Below are positions 8,938 through 19,623 of a stretch of 64,000 bases of DNA, piece after piece. The DNA lies in the NCBI GenBank assembly GCA_963820315.1, contig CAWFZK010000031.1, positions 179,876 to 243,875 of the forward strand. Reading direction: 5' to 3'. The stretch's first letter is position 1. Every line of letters begins with the position of its first letter. The notes beneath the pieces are model-generated. The model did not search any database, had not been told where the DNA came from, and saw only the letters and a program-made list of their open reading frames with translations. The DNA is from JACVRW01 sp963820315 (GTDB taxonomy: Bacteria > Actinomycetota > Thermoleophilia > Solirubrobacterales > Thermoleophilaceae). Both the position numbers and the translations under genes were made by a program.

Positions 8938-10157
8938 GCGAGGCGGGGCGCCCGCAGGGCTCGGCCGTCCTCGAGCGGCCTGGCACTCGCCGGCGCATCG
9001 GCGTCGGGCTGATCGGCTTCGGCTGGCTCGGCCGTGCCCACAGCCGCTCGCTGCGCCGCATCCCGTCGCTGTTCGGCGAACGCGACTTCGAGGTCGAGCT
9101 CGTGATCTGCGCGGATGAGGTGCCGGCGCGCGCGCAGGAGGCGGTCGACGACTTCGGTTACGCGCGCGCGAGCGCCGACTGGCGCGCGGTCGTGGAGGAC
9201 CCCGGCGTCGACGCGGTCTTCATAGCGGCGCCGAACATGATGCACGTCGAGCTGGTCGAGGCGGTGGCGGCGGCGGGCAAGGACGTGTTCTGCGAGAAGC
9301 CCGTCGGCGGAACACCCGAGCAGACGGCCCGCGCCGAGCGCGCGGCCCGGCGCGCGGGCGTGATCAGCGGCGTCGGCCACAACTTCCGCTGGGCCCCCCT
9401 GGTGCAACGCGCGGCGCGCCTGATCGCGGACGGCGAGCTCGGCGAGATCACGAACTACCGCGGGCGCTTCTTCTCGATGTACGGCAGCGACCCGCTCGGC
9501 CTGCTCTCCTGGCGCTTCCTCGTCGACGAGGCGGGCTACGGCGTCACGAGCGACCTGATGAGCCACTCGGTCGATCTTGCGCACATGCTGATCGGGCCGA
9601 TCACGCGCGTGGTCGGCACGACGGCGACGTTCATCCGCGAGCGTCCTCTGCCGGTGCCGGGCGAGGGGACCCACTACGGGCGCGGCAGCGTCGACGACCC
9701 GCGCGGCGCGGTCACGAACGAGGACTACGCGGGCATGCTCTGCGAGTTCGCAAACGGCGCACGCGGAACGTTCGAGTCGAGCCGGACGATGGTCGGTCCC
9801 GAGAGCCAGAACGCCTTCGACGTCTACGGGACGCGCGGCTCGCTCGGCTGGAACTTCGAGCAGATGAACGAGCTTCAGGTGTACAAGGGCGACGGGCTCG
9901 ACAGCGGCTTCACGCGCGTGCTCGGCGGCGACCGCTTTCCCTACCACGGCAGCTTCGTGCCGGGAAGCGCCAACGGCATCGGCTTCGAGGACCTCGTGAC
10001 GATCGAGGACTACGAGTTCTGTCGCGCGCTCAGCGAGCGGCGCGCCTTCCGCCCGGGCTTCGAGGACGCGCTCGCCTGGGTATCCGTCCAGGCGGCCCTG
10101 CTGCGCTCCGTCGAGACTGGGCGCTGGGAAGAGGTCGTGTCCCTGAGGGAGGACTGA
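8934..10157 (+). CDS. Gfo/Idh/MocA-family oxidoreductase, probably an inositol-isomer dehydrogenase
   Basis: This is a 407-residue NAD(P)-dependent dehydrogenase of the Gfo/Idh/MocA family. It has the nucleotide-binding GLIGFGWLGRAHSRSL, the catalytic-region lysine in FCEKPVGGTPEQ, and a C-terminal beta-sheet domain with DLMSHSVDLAHMLIG. It starts at a GTG in a 4-base overlap with the ATPase gene. It is the first of two Gfo/Idh genes in the operon. The following one looks like classical IolG, so this may act on another isomer or a derivative (as IolX/IolW do); the substrate cannot be read from the sequence. Confidence 0.82.
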   Translation: MSEAGRPQGSAVLERPGTRRRIGVGLIGFGWLGRAHSRSLRRIPSLFGERDFEVELVICADEVPARAQEAVDDFGYARASADWRAVVEDPGVDAVFIAAPNMMHVELVEAVAAAGKDVFCEKPVGGTPEQTARAERAARRAGVISGVGHNFRWAPLVQRAARLIADGELGEITNYRGRFFSMYGSDPLGLLSWRFLVDEAGYGVTSDLMSHSVDLAHMLIGPITRVVGTTATFIRERPLPVPGEGTHYGRGSVDDPRGAVTNEDYAGMLCEFANGARGTFESSRTMVGPESQNAFDVYGTRGSLGWNFEQMNELQVYKGDGLDSGFTRVLGGDRFPYHGSFVPGSANGIGFEDLVTIEDYEFCRALSERRAFRPGFEDALAWVSVQAALLRSVETGRWEEVVSLRED

Positions 10158-10158
10158 G

Positions 10159-11232
10159 ATGGGCGGCGCCGCAGCCGCCGCCGCGCGTGAGCGCCCCCTG
10201 CCGAACCCCACCGGCGCCCCGCTCGGCGTGGGCCTGATCGGCGCCGGCCGGATCGGCTCGACCCACGCCCGCCTGCTGGCCGGGGAGGTGCCGGGTGCCC
10301 GCGTCGCGGCCGTGAACGACGCTCGCCCGGAGGCCGCGCAGGCGCTCGGCCGCGAGCTCGGGGTGCCCACCGTCGCGACCGCCGAGGAGCTGCTCGCCGC
10401 GCCCGACGTCCACGCCGTCGCGATCTGCTCGAGCACCGACTCGCACGCCGCCCTGTTGCTCGCCGCGGCCGAGGCGGGCAAGCCGGTCTTCTGCGAGAAG
10501 CCTGTTTCGCTCGACCTCGACGAAATGGATCGCGCGCTCGGCGCGATCGAGGACGCCGGGGTGCCGTTCCAGATCGGCTTCAATCGCCGCTTCGACCCCT
10601 CGCACGCGTCGGTGCGCGCCGCCGTGGCCGCCGGCACGGTCGGCGAGCCTCACCTGGTGCGGATCACGAGCCGGGACCCCGAGCCACCGCCGCTCTCCTA
10701 CGTGCTCGTCTCCGGCGGGATCTTCCTCGACATGACGATCCACGACTTCGACATGGCGCGCTTCGTCACCGGCAGCGAGGTCACGGAGGTCTTCGCGCGC
10801 GGTGCGCTCCGCATGCAGGAGTCGTACGCCCAGGCGCACGACGTGGACACCGCCGTCGTGACGCTCACCCACGAGAGCGGCTGCTTCACCGTGATCGACA
10901 ACAGCCGCCAGGCTGTGTACGGCTACGACCAGCGGGTCGAGGTGCTCGGCTCGCGCGGCCTGGCCGCCTCCGAGAACCCGTTCGCGCACAGCGGGCTCGT
11001 GCGCACCGCCGAGGGGACGCAGACGGCGGTGCCCCAGGGGTTCTTCGTCGAGCGCTACCGCCAGAGCTACGTTGCGCAGTGGACCGCCTTCGTTCGGGCG
11101 ATCGCAGCGGGCGAGCCGCCCCCGGTGACGACGCGGGACGCGCGGGCGCCGCTCGTGATCGGCCTGGCCGCGCGACGCTCGCTGGGCGAGGGCAGGCCGG
11201 TGCGCGTGGAGGAGGTGGCCCCGCTCCGATGA
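10159..11232 (+). CDS. iolG: Inositol 2-dehydrogenase
   Basis: The 357-residue protein has the Rossmann motif GLIGAGRIGSTHARLL, FCEKPVSLDLDE, QIGFNRRFDPSH, GGIFLDMTIHDFDMARF and YGYDQRVEVLGS. All are typical of IolG, which oxidises myo-inositol to 2-keto-myo-inositol with NAD+. The conserved Asp/His pair of the active site is in DMTIHDFD. It starts one base after the preceding stop codon and overlaps the next gene by 4 bases. The first 15 or so residues are an alanine-rich extension. Confidence 0.9.
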   Translation: MGGAAAAAARERPLPNPTGAPLGVGLIGAGRIGSTHARLLAGEVPGARVAAVNDARPEAAQALGRELGVPTVATAEELLAAPDVHAVAICSSTDSHAALLLAAAEAGKPVFCEKPVSLDLDEMDRALGAIEDAGVPFQIGFNRRFDPSHASVRAAVAAGTVGEPHLVRITSRDPEPPPLSYVLVSGGIFLDMTIHDFDMARFVTGSEVTEVFARGALRMQESYAQAHDVDTAVVTLTHESGCFTVIDNSRQAVYGYDQRVEVLGSRGLAASENPFAHSGLVRTAEGTQTAVPQGFFVERYRQSYVAQWTAFVRAIAAGEPPPVTTRDARAPLVIGLAARRSLGEGRPVRVEEVAPLR

Positions 11233-12143
11233 GGGTCCTCGTGACCGGCGGCTCCGGCTTCGTCGGCTCGAACGTGGCCGCCGTGTTCGCGGCTGCGGGC
11301 GACGAGCTGTTCGCGCCGGCGCACGCGCAGCTCGATGTGACGGACGCCGCCGCCGTCGAGACGGCCGTCGCCGAGTTCGCGCCCGACGCGATCGTCCACT
11401 GCGCGATCCTGAACGACTTCGATGCGCTGCACACACGCCATCGCGAGGCGTGGGCCGCCTACGTGGGTAGCACGCACGCGCTCGCCGGCGCCGCCAACCG
11501 CGCTGGTGCGCAGCTCCTGCTGGTGTCGACCGACTGGGTGTTCGACGGCACCCAGGGCGGCGCGGACGAGGCGACCCCGCCGAGGCCGATCAACGCGTAC
11601 GGGTCTCTCAAGGCTGCCTCGGAGGAGGTGGTGAGCGATCACGCCCTGGCCGGCGCGGTGGCGCGCCTCTCCGGCGTCAACGGCGTGCACCGGGCACGAC
11701 CGAACGCTCCCCGGCGCCAGGACGTGGGCTTCGGCTACTTCATCAGCTCGATCGTCGAGGCGCTCGAGGCGGGCCGCGGCTTCACGGTCTGGGAGAGCCC
11801 CGCGATCAACTCGGTGGCCAGCCCGGTTCTCGCAACGACCGCCGCCGAGCTCATCCACGCGATCGTCGAGCGCCGGCTCACGGGCATCTACCACTGCTGC
11901 GGTGGCGAGCCGATCGACCGGCGTTCGCTCGCAGTGCGGACCGCTGCCGCCTTCGGGCTCGACGCCGGCCTGCTCGAGTTCGCGCCGCCGCCCGCGGACG
12001 TGCTGCCGCCGGGGCCGGTTCCCTATGACACGAGCCTCAGCGGCGCCGCCACCGAGGAGGCGCTCGACCGGCAGCTGCCCAGCGTCGACGAGCTGCTCAC
12101 GGGCCTGCGCGCGGAGCTCGGCCGCGAGCGGAGCCTGGCATGA
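11229..12143 (+). CDS. RmlD-like NAD(P)-dependent sugar epimerase/reductase
   Basis: The 304-residue protein from the ATG at 11229 (ATGA overlap with iolG) is an extended SDR. It has MRVLVTGGSGFVGSNV for NAD(P) binding, VSTDWVFDG as in RmlD, and the catalytic YxxxK in NAYGSLKAASE. RmlD-type proteins reduce keto-sugar intermediates. The gene is translationally linked on both sides to iolG and iolC, so it probably acts on an inositol-derived keto compound. It is not one of the classical Iol enzymes. Confidence 0.78.
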   Translation: MRVLVTGGSGFVGSNVAAVFAAAGDELFAPAHAQLDVTDAAAVETAVAEFAPDAIVHCAILNDFDALHTRHREAWAAYVGSTHALAGAANRAGAQLLLVSTDWVFDGTQGGADEATPPRPINAYGSLKAASEEVVSDHALAGAVARLSGVNGVHRARPNAPRRQDVGFGYFISSIVEALEAGRGFTVWESPAINSVASPVLATTAAELIHAIVERRLTGIYHCCGGEPIDRRSLAVRTAAAFGLDAGLLEFAPPPADVLPPGPVPYDTSLSGAATEEALDRQLPSVDELLTGLRAELGRERSLA

Positions 12144-13095
12144 CCGAGCGCTTCGACGTGATCACGATGGGCCGCGTCGGCGTCGACCTGTATCCGGAGC
12201 AGGTGGGCGTGGCGCTCGAGGACGTGCGCACGTTCCAGAAGTCGCTCGGCGGCAGCGCGACGAACGTGGCGGTGGCGGCGGCCCGGCTCGGCGCCCGCTC
12301 GGCCGTGATCACGAAGGTCGGCGACGACCCCTTCGGCAACTACGTCCGCCAGGCGCTCGACGGCTTCGGCGTCGACCGCCGCTGGGTCGGTACGGACCCC
12401 GACCTGCGCACGCCACTCGTCTTCTGCGAGATCCACCCGCCCGACGACTTCCCGCTGCTGTTCTACCGTGAGCCGAAGGCCCCGGACCTGAACATCGAGC
12501 CCGGCGAGCTCGACCTCGACGCGATCCGCGCGGCGCGGCTGTTGTGGACGACCGGCACCGGCCTTTCGCAGGAGCCGAGCCGCTCGGCCACGCTGCTCGC
12601 GCTCGAGTCGCGCCGGGACGCGGCGGACGCGATCACCGTCCACGACCTCGACCACCGGCCGGTGCTCTGGCCGGACGATCGCGAGGCCGGCCGCTGGGCG
12701 CGCGACGCGGTCCGGCTCGCGACAGTCGCGGTGGGCAACGAGACGGAGGTGGAGGTGGCCGTCGGCACGCGTGACCCGCACGAGGCATCGCGGGCGCTGC
12801 TCGAGCTCGGCGTCGAGCTCGCCATCGTCAAGCTCGGGCCCGAGGGGGTGCTTGGGCGCACGCGCGACAAGCTGATCGAACTCGATCCGGTGCGGCTCGA
12901 CGTGCTGAATGGGCTCGGCGCGGGCGACGCCTTCGGCGGTTCGCTCTCGTACGCGCTTCTGGCCGGCTGGGAGCCGGAGCGTGCGCTGCGGCTCGCCAAC
13001 GCCGCGGGCGCGCTCGTGGCGTCGCGGCTCGCATGCGCCGACGAAATGCCGACGCTCGCCGAGCTGAGGGAGCTGGTTGGAGAGGAGATAGAGGC

Positions 13096-13099
<4 letters not shown>
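12140..13099 (+). CDS. iolC: 5-dehydro-2-deoxygluconokinase
   Basis: This is a 319-residue PfkB-family sugar kinase. It has MGRVGVDLYPEQ, KSLGGSATNVAVAAARLG, DLDHRPVLWPD, VGNETEVEVAVG and the anion-hole/catalytic GLGAGDAFGGS with catalytic Asp. The DLDHRP(V/M)LW segment is characteristic of IolC, which phosphorylates 2-deoxy-5-keto-gluconate. It overlaps the previous and next genes by 4 bases each. Confidence 0.92.
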
Positions 13100-14990
<1,891 letters not shown>

Positions 14991-14994
<4 letters not shown>

Positions 14995-15824
14995 GCCGCC
15001 TGCTCCTGAAGCCACGGGACCGGCCTGCCGAGGACGGCAGCGTCCTGCTCGTGACTCCCGAGTCCGCCGGCTGGACGCACGTCGGCTTCGAGGTGCTGAG
15101 GCTCGCGGAGGGCCAGCTCGCGGAGCGTTCAACCGGCGTCCGCGAGCTCTGCGTCGTGGTGCTCTCGGGCAACGTCGATCTCGCCTCCGAGCACGGCGAG
15201 TGGCCGGGCATCGGTGGCCGCGAGGACCCCTTCTCCGGCATGCCGGACGCGGCCTATCTGCCGCCGGGAACGAAGCTCCTCCTCCGGGGGCACCGGGGCG
15301 GGGCGGAGCTCGCGCTCTGCTTCGCCCCGGCCGCCTCTGGCGCCACCGCGCGCGTTCTCCCGGGCGACGACCTGGAGGTCGAGGTACGCGGCTACGGCGC
15401 GCTCGAGCGGCGCATCCACCCGATCCTGATGGGCGACCGCGAGGCCGAGTCGCTGCTCGTCTGCGAGGTGCTGACCCCGGAGGGCCACTGGTCGAGCTAC
15501 CCGCCGCACAAGCACGACCGCGAGGCGCTGCCCGAGGAATCGCTGCTCGAGGAGACCTACTACCACCGCATCACGCCGGCGCACGGCTTCGCCCTGCAGC
15601 GCGTCTACACGGACGACGGCTCGCTCGACGAGTCGGTCGCCGCGCGTGACGGCGACGTCGTGCTCGTGCCGCGCGGCTACCACACGGTCTCGGCACCGCC
15701 CGGCTACGCCCTGTATTACTTGAATGTGATGGCCGGCCCGGCCCGGGCCTGGGCCATCGCGAACGACCCCGACCATGAGTGGATCCTCGATGGAAGCCGC
15801 AACTCAGACTCGCCTGCTCGATAA
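14991..15824 (+). CDS. iolB: 5-deoxy-glucuronate isomerase
   Basis: The 277-residue cupin starts at the GTG at 14991 (GTGA overlap with iolD); LLLKPRDRP follows. It shows the IolB metal-binding pattern SSYPPHKHD, then EETYYHRI, GFALQRVYTDD and a C-terminal VPRGYHTVSAPPGYALYYLNVMAG. It isomerises 5-deoxy-glucuronate to 2-deoxy-5-keto-gluconate, the IolC substrate. Its 3' end overlaps the iolA start by 35-50 bases. Confidence 0.93.
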
Positions 15825-17283
15825 CTACGTCGCCGGCAAGTGGACCGCCGCGACCAGCACGGACGCGCTCGATGTGACGAACCCCGCCACCGGCGAGACG
15901 CTCGCGCGCGTGCCGCTGTCGTCGTCCGCCGACCTCGATGCCGCGGTGGCCGCCGCACGCGCGGCGTTGCCGGCGTGGCGCGACGTGTCGGTGATCGCCC
16001 GAGGCCGGATCCTGTTCGCGCTGCGCGAGGGTCTCAACAACCGACATGAGGAGCTGGCGCGCTCGGTCACGACCGAGATGGGCAAGACGATCGGGGACGC
16101 GCGCGCCGAGGTGGCGCGCATGATCGAGATGGTCGAGTGCGCCTGCGCGATCCCGACCACCATGCAGGGACGCATCCTCGAGGACGTCTCGCGCGGGATC
16201 GACGCCGAGACGATTCGCCAGCCCGTCGGCGTCTGCGCGGCGATCGTGCCCTTCAACTTCCCGGCGATGGTGCCGTTCTGGTTCCTCCCGTTCGCGATCG
16301 CCTGCGGCAACACATTCGTGCTGAAGCCCTCGGAGCAGGTGCCGCTGACGCAGCAGATCGCCTTCGAGGTGCTCGACTCGCTCGGGCTGCCCGAGGGCGT
16401 CGTCAACCTCGTCAACGGCGGGCGCGAGGTGGTGGAGGGGATCCTCGACCACCCCGGCATCGACGCCGTCTCGTTCGTCGGCAGCGCGCCGGTGGCGCGC
16501 ATCGTCTACGAGCGCTCGGCGAAGGCCGGCAAGCGCGTCCAGGCGCTCGGCGGCGCGAAGAACCACATGGTCGTGATGCCCGACGCCGTGATCGACCAGA
16601 CCGTCAAGGGCATCATGGGCTCGGCCTTCGGCGCCGCCGGCCAGCGCTGCATGGCGGGCTCCGTCGTCGTGACCGTCGGCGATGCGCGCGAACGGTTGCT
16701 GCCGGCCCTGCGCGAGGCGGCCGAGGCGGTGCGCGTCGGCGACGGGCTCGACGAGGACACCGAGCTCGGCCCGGTCGTCTCCGAGAAGGCGAAGGAGCGC
16801 GTCCTGTCGATGATCGAGCGCGGGCTCGAGGAGGGCGCCGAGCTGATCGTCGACGGCCGCGGCGCCGGCGACGAAACGGGCTGCTACGTCGGCGCGACGA
16901 TCCTCGACGGCGCCACGCCCGAGATGGACATCGTGCGCGAGGAGATCTTCGGGCCGGTCCTGTCGCTGGTGCACGTCGACACGCTCGACGAGGCGATCGA
17001 GGCGGTCTCGAAGAGCCGCTTCGGAAACGGCGTGTCGATCTTCACCGAGTCGGGCGCCGCCGTGCGCCGCTTCAAGCACGACGTGGAGGCCGGCATGGTC
17101 GGCGTCAACATCGGCGTGGCCGCGCCCGTCGCGTTCTTCCCGTTCTCAGGCTGGAAGGACAGCTTCCTCGGCGACCTGCACGCGCACGGCCCCGACGCGG
17201 TCGAGTTCTACACGCGCAAGAAGACGATCACGAGCCGCTTCTACTCGAGCGGCCAGACCGGCGGCTACTTCGTCGAGCACTAG
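15775..17283 (+). CDS. iolA: (Methyl)malonate-semialdehyde dehydrogenase (acylating)
   Basis: This is a 502-residue aldehyde dehydrogenase; a second ATG at 15790 (MEAATQ) is an equally possible start. The active-site Cys is residue 292 in AAGQRCMAGS. The MmsA/IolA traits IVPFNFPAMVPFWFLPFA, GGAKNHMVVMPDA and FPFSGWKDSFLGDLHAHG are present. It converts malonate semialdehyde to acetyl-CoA, the last step of inositol breakdown. It ends the operon and converges with the sigma factor gene, sharing the stop region. Confidence 0.93.
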   Translation: MSGSSMEAATQTRLLDNYVAGKWTAATSTDALDVTNPATGETLARVPLSSSADLDAAVAAARAALPAWRDVSVIARGRILFALREGLNNRHEELARSVTTEMGKTIGDARAEVARMIEMVECACAIPTTMQGRILEDVSRGIDAETIRQPVGVCAAIVPFNFPAMVPFWFLPFAIACGNTFVLKPSEQVPLTQQIAFEVLDSLGLPEGVVNLVNGGREVVEGILDHPGIDAVSFVGSAPVARIVYERSAKAGKRVQALGGAKNHMVVMPDAVIDQTVKGIMGSAFGAAGQRCMAGSVVVTVGDARERLLPALREAAEAVRVGDGLDEDTELGPVVSEKAKERVLSMIERGLEEGAELIVDGRGAGDETGCYVGATILDGATPEMDIVREEIFGPVLSLVHVDTLDEAIEAVSKSRFGNGVSIFTESGAAVRRFKHDVEAGMVGVNIGVAAPVAFFPFSGWKDSFLGDLHAHGPDAVEFYTRKKTITSRFYSSGQTGGYFVEH

Positions 17284-18209
17284 TCGCTCTTCGAGCGGCG
17301 CCGCTTCAGGAAGGCGTAGGGGTCGGCGAGCGGGCCGAGGTGCTGCAGCTTGTCCGGGTTCACGACGGAGTTGATCGCCTGGATGCGGCCGTCGGCGATG
17401 TCGAAGACGAGCACTCCGAGGATTGCGTCCTCGACCGCGTCGATCGTGAGCGCGCCGGGCTGGCCGTTGACCACGACCGGCCGCAACTCGAACCCGCCCG
17501 CGAGCTCGCCGGAGCGGGCCCAGGAGGCGAGGATCTTCGCAATACGCTCGCGGCCCACGAGCGGCCGGGCGAGTGCGGGCGCCTTGCCGCCGCCGTCGCC
17601 GTGCAGGACGACGTCCTCGGCGAGCAGGGCCTCGAGCTCCTCCAGCTCACCCTCACGCGCGGCTGCGATGAAGCGGTGCGCGAGCTCGTTGCGCACTTCC
17701 TCCGAGGGCTCGTAGCGCGGCTTGTGCTCCTCCACGTGGCGGCGCGCCCGCGCGGTCAGCTGGCGCACGTTGTCCTCGCTCTTGCCGACGATCGCGGCGA
17801 TGCGGTCGTAGGGGTAGTCGAAGACCTCGCGCAGCAGGAACGCCGCCCGCTGCTCGGGCGAGAGGCTCTCCAGCACCACGAGGAACGCGAAGGAGAGCGA
17901 GTCGGCGAGCTCTGCCTCCCACGCCGGGTCGCCCTCCTCCGCGGCGACGAGTGGCTCGGGCAGCCACTCGCCGGTGTAGGTCTCGCGCCGGACGCGCGCG
18001 GAGCGGAGCTGGTCGATCGAGAGTCTGGTGACGACCGTCGACACGTACGCACGCGGCGACTCGATCCGCTCACCCGACTCGATCGTGTTGTGCAAGCGGA
18101 GCAGGCCCTCCTGCACCACGTCCTCGGCCTCGCTCACGCTCCCGAGCATGCGGTACGCGATGGCGAAGGCCGGCGGCCGCAGCTCCTCGTACAGGTCCGT
18201 GCTCGACAT
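17280..18209 (-). CDS. sigJ: ECF41-family RNA polymerase sigma factor (SigJ-like)
   Basis: The protein has 309 residues. Residues about 1-75 are sigma region 2 (LRPPAFAIAYRMLGSVSEAEDVVQEG) and about 105-165 region 4 (LSPEQRAAFLLREVFDYPYDRIA). A SnoaL-like C-terminal domain of about 130 residues follows. The ECF41 signatures WLPEPL in the linker, DGGGKAPA and the NPDKL motif near the C-terminus are all present; in this family the extension acts as a built-in regulator. The gene lies 3 bases downstream of an epimerase/SDR gene whose promoter matches the ECF41 consensus, so the pair is probably autoregulated. Confidence 0.93.
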   Translation of the reverse strand: MSSTDLYEELRPPAFAIAYRMLGSVSEAEDVVQEGLLRLHNTIESGERIESPRAYVSTVVTRLSIDQLRSARVRRETYTGEWLPEPLVAAEEGDPAWEAELADSLSFAFLVVLESLSPEQRAAFLLREVFDYPYDRIAAIVGKSEDNVRQLTARARRHVEEHKPRYEPSEEVRNELAHRFIAAAREGELEELEALLAEDVVLHGDGGGKAPALARPLVGRERIAKILASWARSGELAGGFELRPVVVNGQPGALTIDAVEDAILGVLVFDIADGRIQAINSVVNPDKLQHLGPLADPYAFLKRRRSKSD

Positions 18210-18212
18210 CGC

Positions 18213-19158
18213 TCAGCCGAGCCCCTTGGCGAAGCCCTCGCGCCAGCTCGAGTAGCGCGGCTTCCAGCCGAGCTCGCGCTTCGCCTTCGTGTTCGACTGC
18301 CCGCGCAAGTCGCTCATCATGATGGCTGCCACCTTGCCGCCGGCGAGCCGCGCGAGCCAGAGCGGGACGTGGCGAGGCGGCTTTGCGCCCACCGCCTTGG
18401 CGAGCTCCGGGCAGCCACTCGGAGATCGGCGCCGGCTCGTCGTCGACCACGTTGTAGACGCCGCGCGTGCCGTGCTCGACCGCCTCGACCGTCGCCGCGG
18501 CCGCGTCCTCGATATGGATGAAGGACCACGTGCCCGTGCCCTTCCCGGCGATCGGGAGCTTGCGCTCGCGGATCATCTCGACCTGCTCGCCGAGCGGGTC
18601 GAGGCCGATCGAGGTCCCGGGGCCGTAGAAGCCGCCGTAGCGGAGCGCGATGCCCTCCGTCCAGTCGGCGCCGGTCACCGCGCGCTCGAGGTACTTGATC
18701 GCCTCGATCGTCGTGCGGACCTGGGCGGGCGGCGTCGTGTCGAGCGGATCGTCCTCGGACTTCACCATTCCGCCCGTGCGGGCATACGGCCAGGGGGCGA
18801 AGCTCTGCGCTACGAAGCGCTTCACGCCCACCGCGCGCCCGGCGGCCAGCAGGTGGTCCGTGCCCTTTGTGCGCAGCTCGTTCGTGGGCGCGAAGTCGCG
18901 CTCCATGCGGCGTGGGTTGAAGTCGCTGATCGCGGTCAGCTGATGGACGATCACGTCGGGGTCGGCCTCGGCCACGGCCCGCGCGACGCCGTCCGGATCG
19001 AGGGCGTCCGCGACCACCGGACGCGCGCCCAGCTCCCGCAGGAGCTCCGTCTTCGACTCGCTGCGAGTCATGCCGGTGACCTCGTGGCCGCGCTCGACCA
19101 GCTGCTTGACGAGTGGCCTGCCGAGTGCGCCTGTTGCACCTGCTACGAAGACCTTCAT
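18213..19158 (-). CDS. NAD(P)-dependent epimerase/SDR, ECF41 partner (COE) gene, frameshifted
   Basis: The ATG at 19158 (MKVFVAGATGALGRPLVKQL) follows a clear AAAGGAG ribosome site. The protein is an atypical SDR/epimerase with the GATGALGRP nucleotide motif, HQLTAISDF, SFAPWPYAR and YGGFYGPGTSIG. After SEWLP the frame breaks: a run of three G at 18409-18411 carries one extra base. Correcting it gives ELAKAVGAKPPRHVPLW and RGQSNTKAKRELGWKPRYSS to the stop at 18213, about 314 residues. ECF41 sigma factors are known to sit next to and control carboxymuconolactone decarboxylase, oxidoreductase or epimerase genes; this is that partner. Its substrate is unknown. Confidence 0.85.
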
Positions 19159-19188
19159 TTCGGCTCCTTTCTCATTTTCTACCCAGTT

Positions 19189-19215
19189 GACGAGACAGCC
19201 GCGCAGCGTGTGACA
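19189..19215 (-). promoter_or_regulatory. ECF41-type promoter
   Basis: On the minus strand TGTCACA (19215-19209) is followed after 16 bases by CGTC (19192-19189). These are the -35 and -10 elements reported for ECF41 sigma factors. The start site would lie about 25 bases before the epimerase ATG, leaving room for its ribosome site. Confidence 0.8.
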
Positions 19216-19241
19216 GCGGCGTTCGCGGGTATTTGCAACGC

Positions 19242-19586
19242 ATGCCACCTCGCGGAGTCAAGAAGGGCACGAAGCGCGCCCGTCAGTACGAGAAGATCAA
19301 GAAGAGCCAGAAGGAGCAGGGGCGCTCCGAGGACCGCGCCGAGGAGATCGCGGCGCGCACGGTCAACAAGGAGCGGGCGCGCAGCGGCGAGTCGCGCACG
19401 AGCTCGCGCAGCTCGACGCGGGACATTTCCTCGGGCCGCCGCGGCGGTCAGCGCTCCGGCAGCTCAGGCCCGAAGGGGCGCACGCGCGATCAGCTCTACA
19501 ACGAGGCCAAGAACCTCGGCATCGAGGGGCGCTCGCAGATGAACAAGTCGCAGCTGCAGCGGGCCGTCGATGGCAAGAAGAAGTAG
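19242..19586 (+). CDS. Small basic protein with Rho-N/SAP-like C-terminus
   Basis: The 114-residue, strongly basic protein starts at the ATG at 19242 (MPPRGVKKGTKRARQYEK); a TTG 9 bases earlier is less likely. The first 50 residues are Lys/Arg/Glu-rich and the middle is Ser/Arg/Gly-rich and probably disordered. Residues about 85-110 (TRDQLYNEAKNLGIEGRSQMNKSQL) resemble a Rho N-terminal or SAP-like helix-hairpin. Similar actinobacterial proteins are often labelled plasmid stabilisation protein without proof. A nucleic-acid-binding role is the safest inference. Confidence 0.7.
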   Translation: MPPRGVKKGTKRARQYEKIKKSQKEQGRSEDRAEEIAARTVNKERARSGESRTSSRSSTRDISSGRRGGQRSGSSGPKGRTRDQLYNEAKNLGIEGRSQMNKSQLQRAVDGKKK

Positions 19587-19623
19587 ACCCTGCGCAGCCG
19601 GCCGAGCCGGCTGCTCGGCGTCG

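Noticed and set aside
16137..18521. Plus-strand open frame of 794 codons across iolA, sigJ and the epimerase
   Set aside because: Arg/Gly/Ala-rich shadow of well supported genes in other frames; typical of high-GC DNA.
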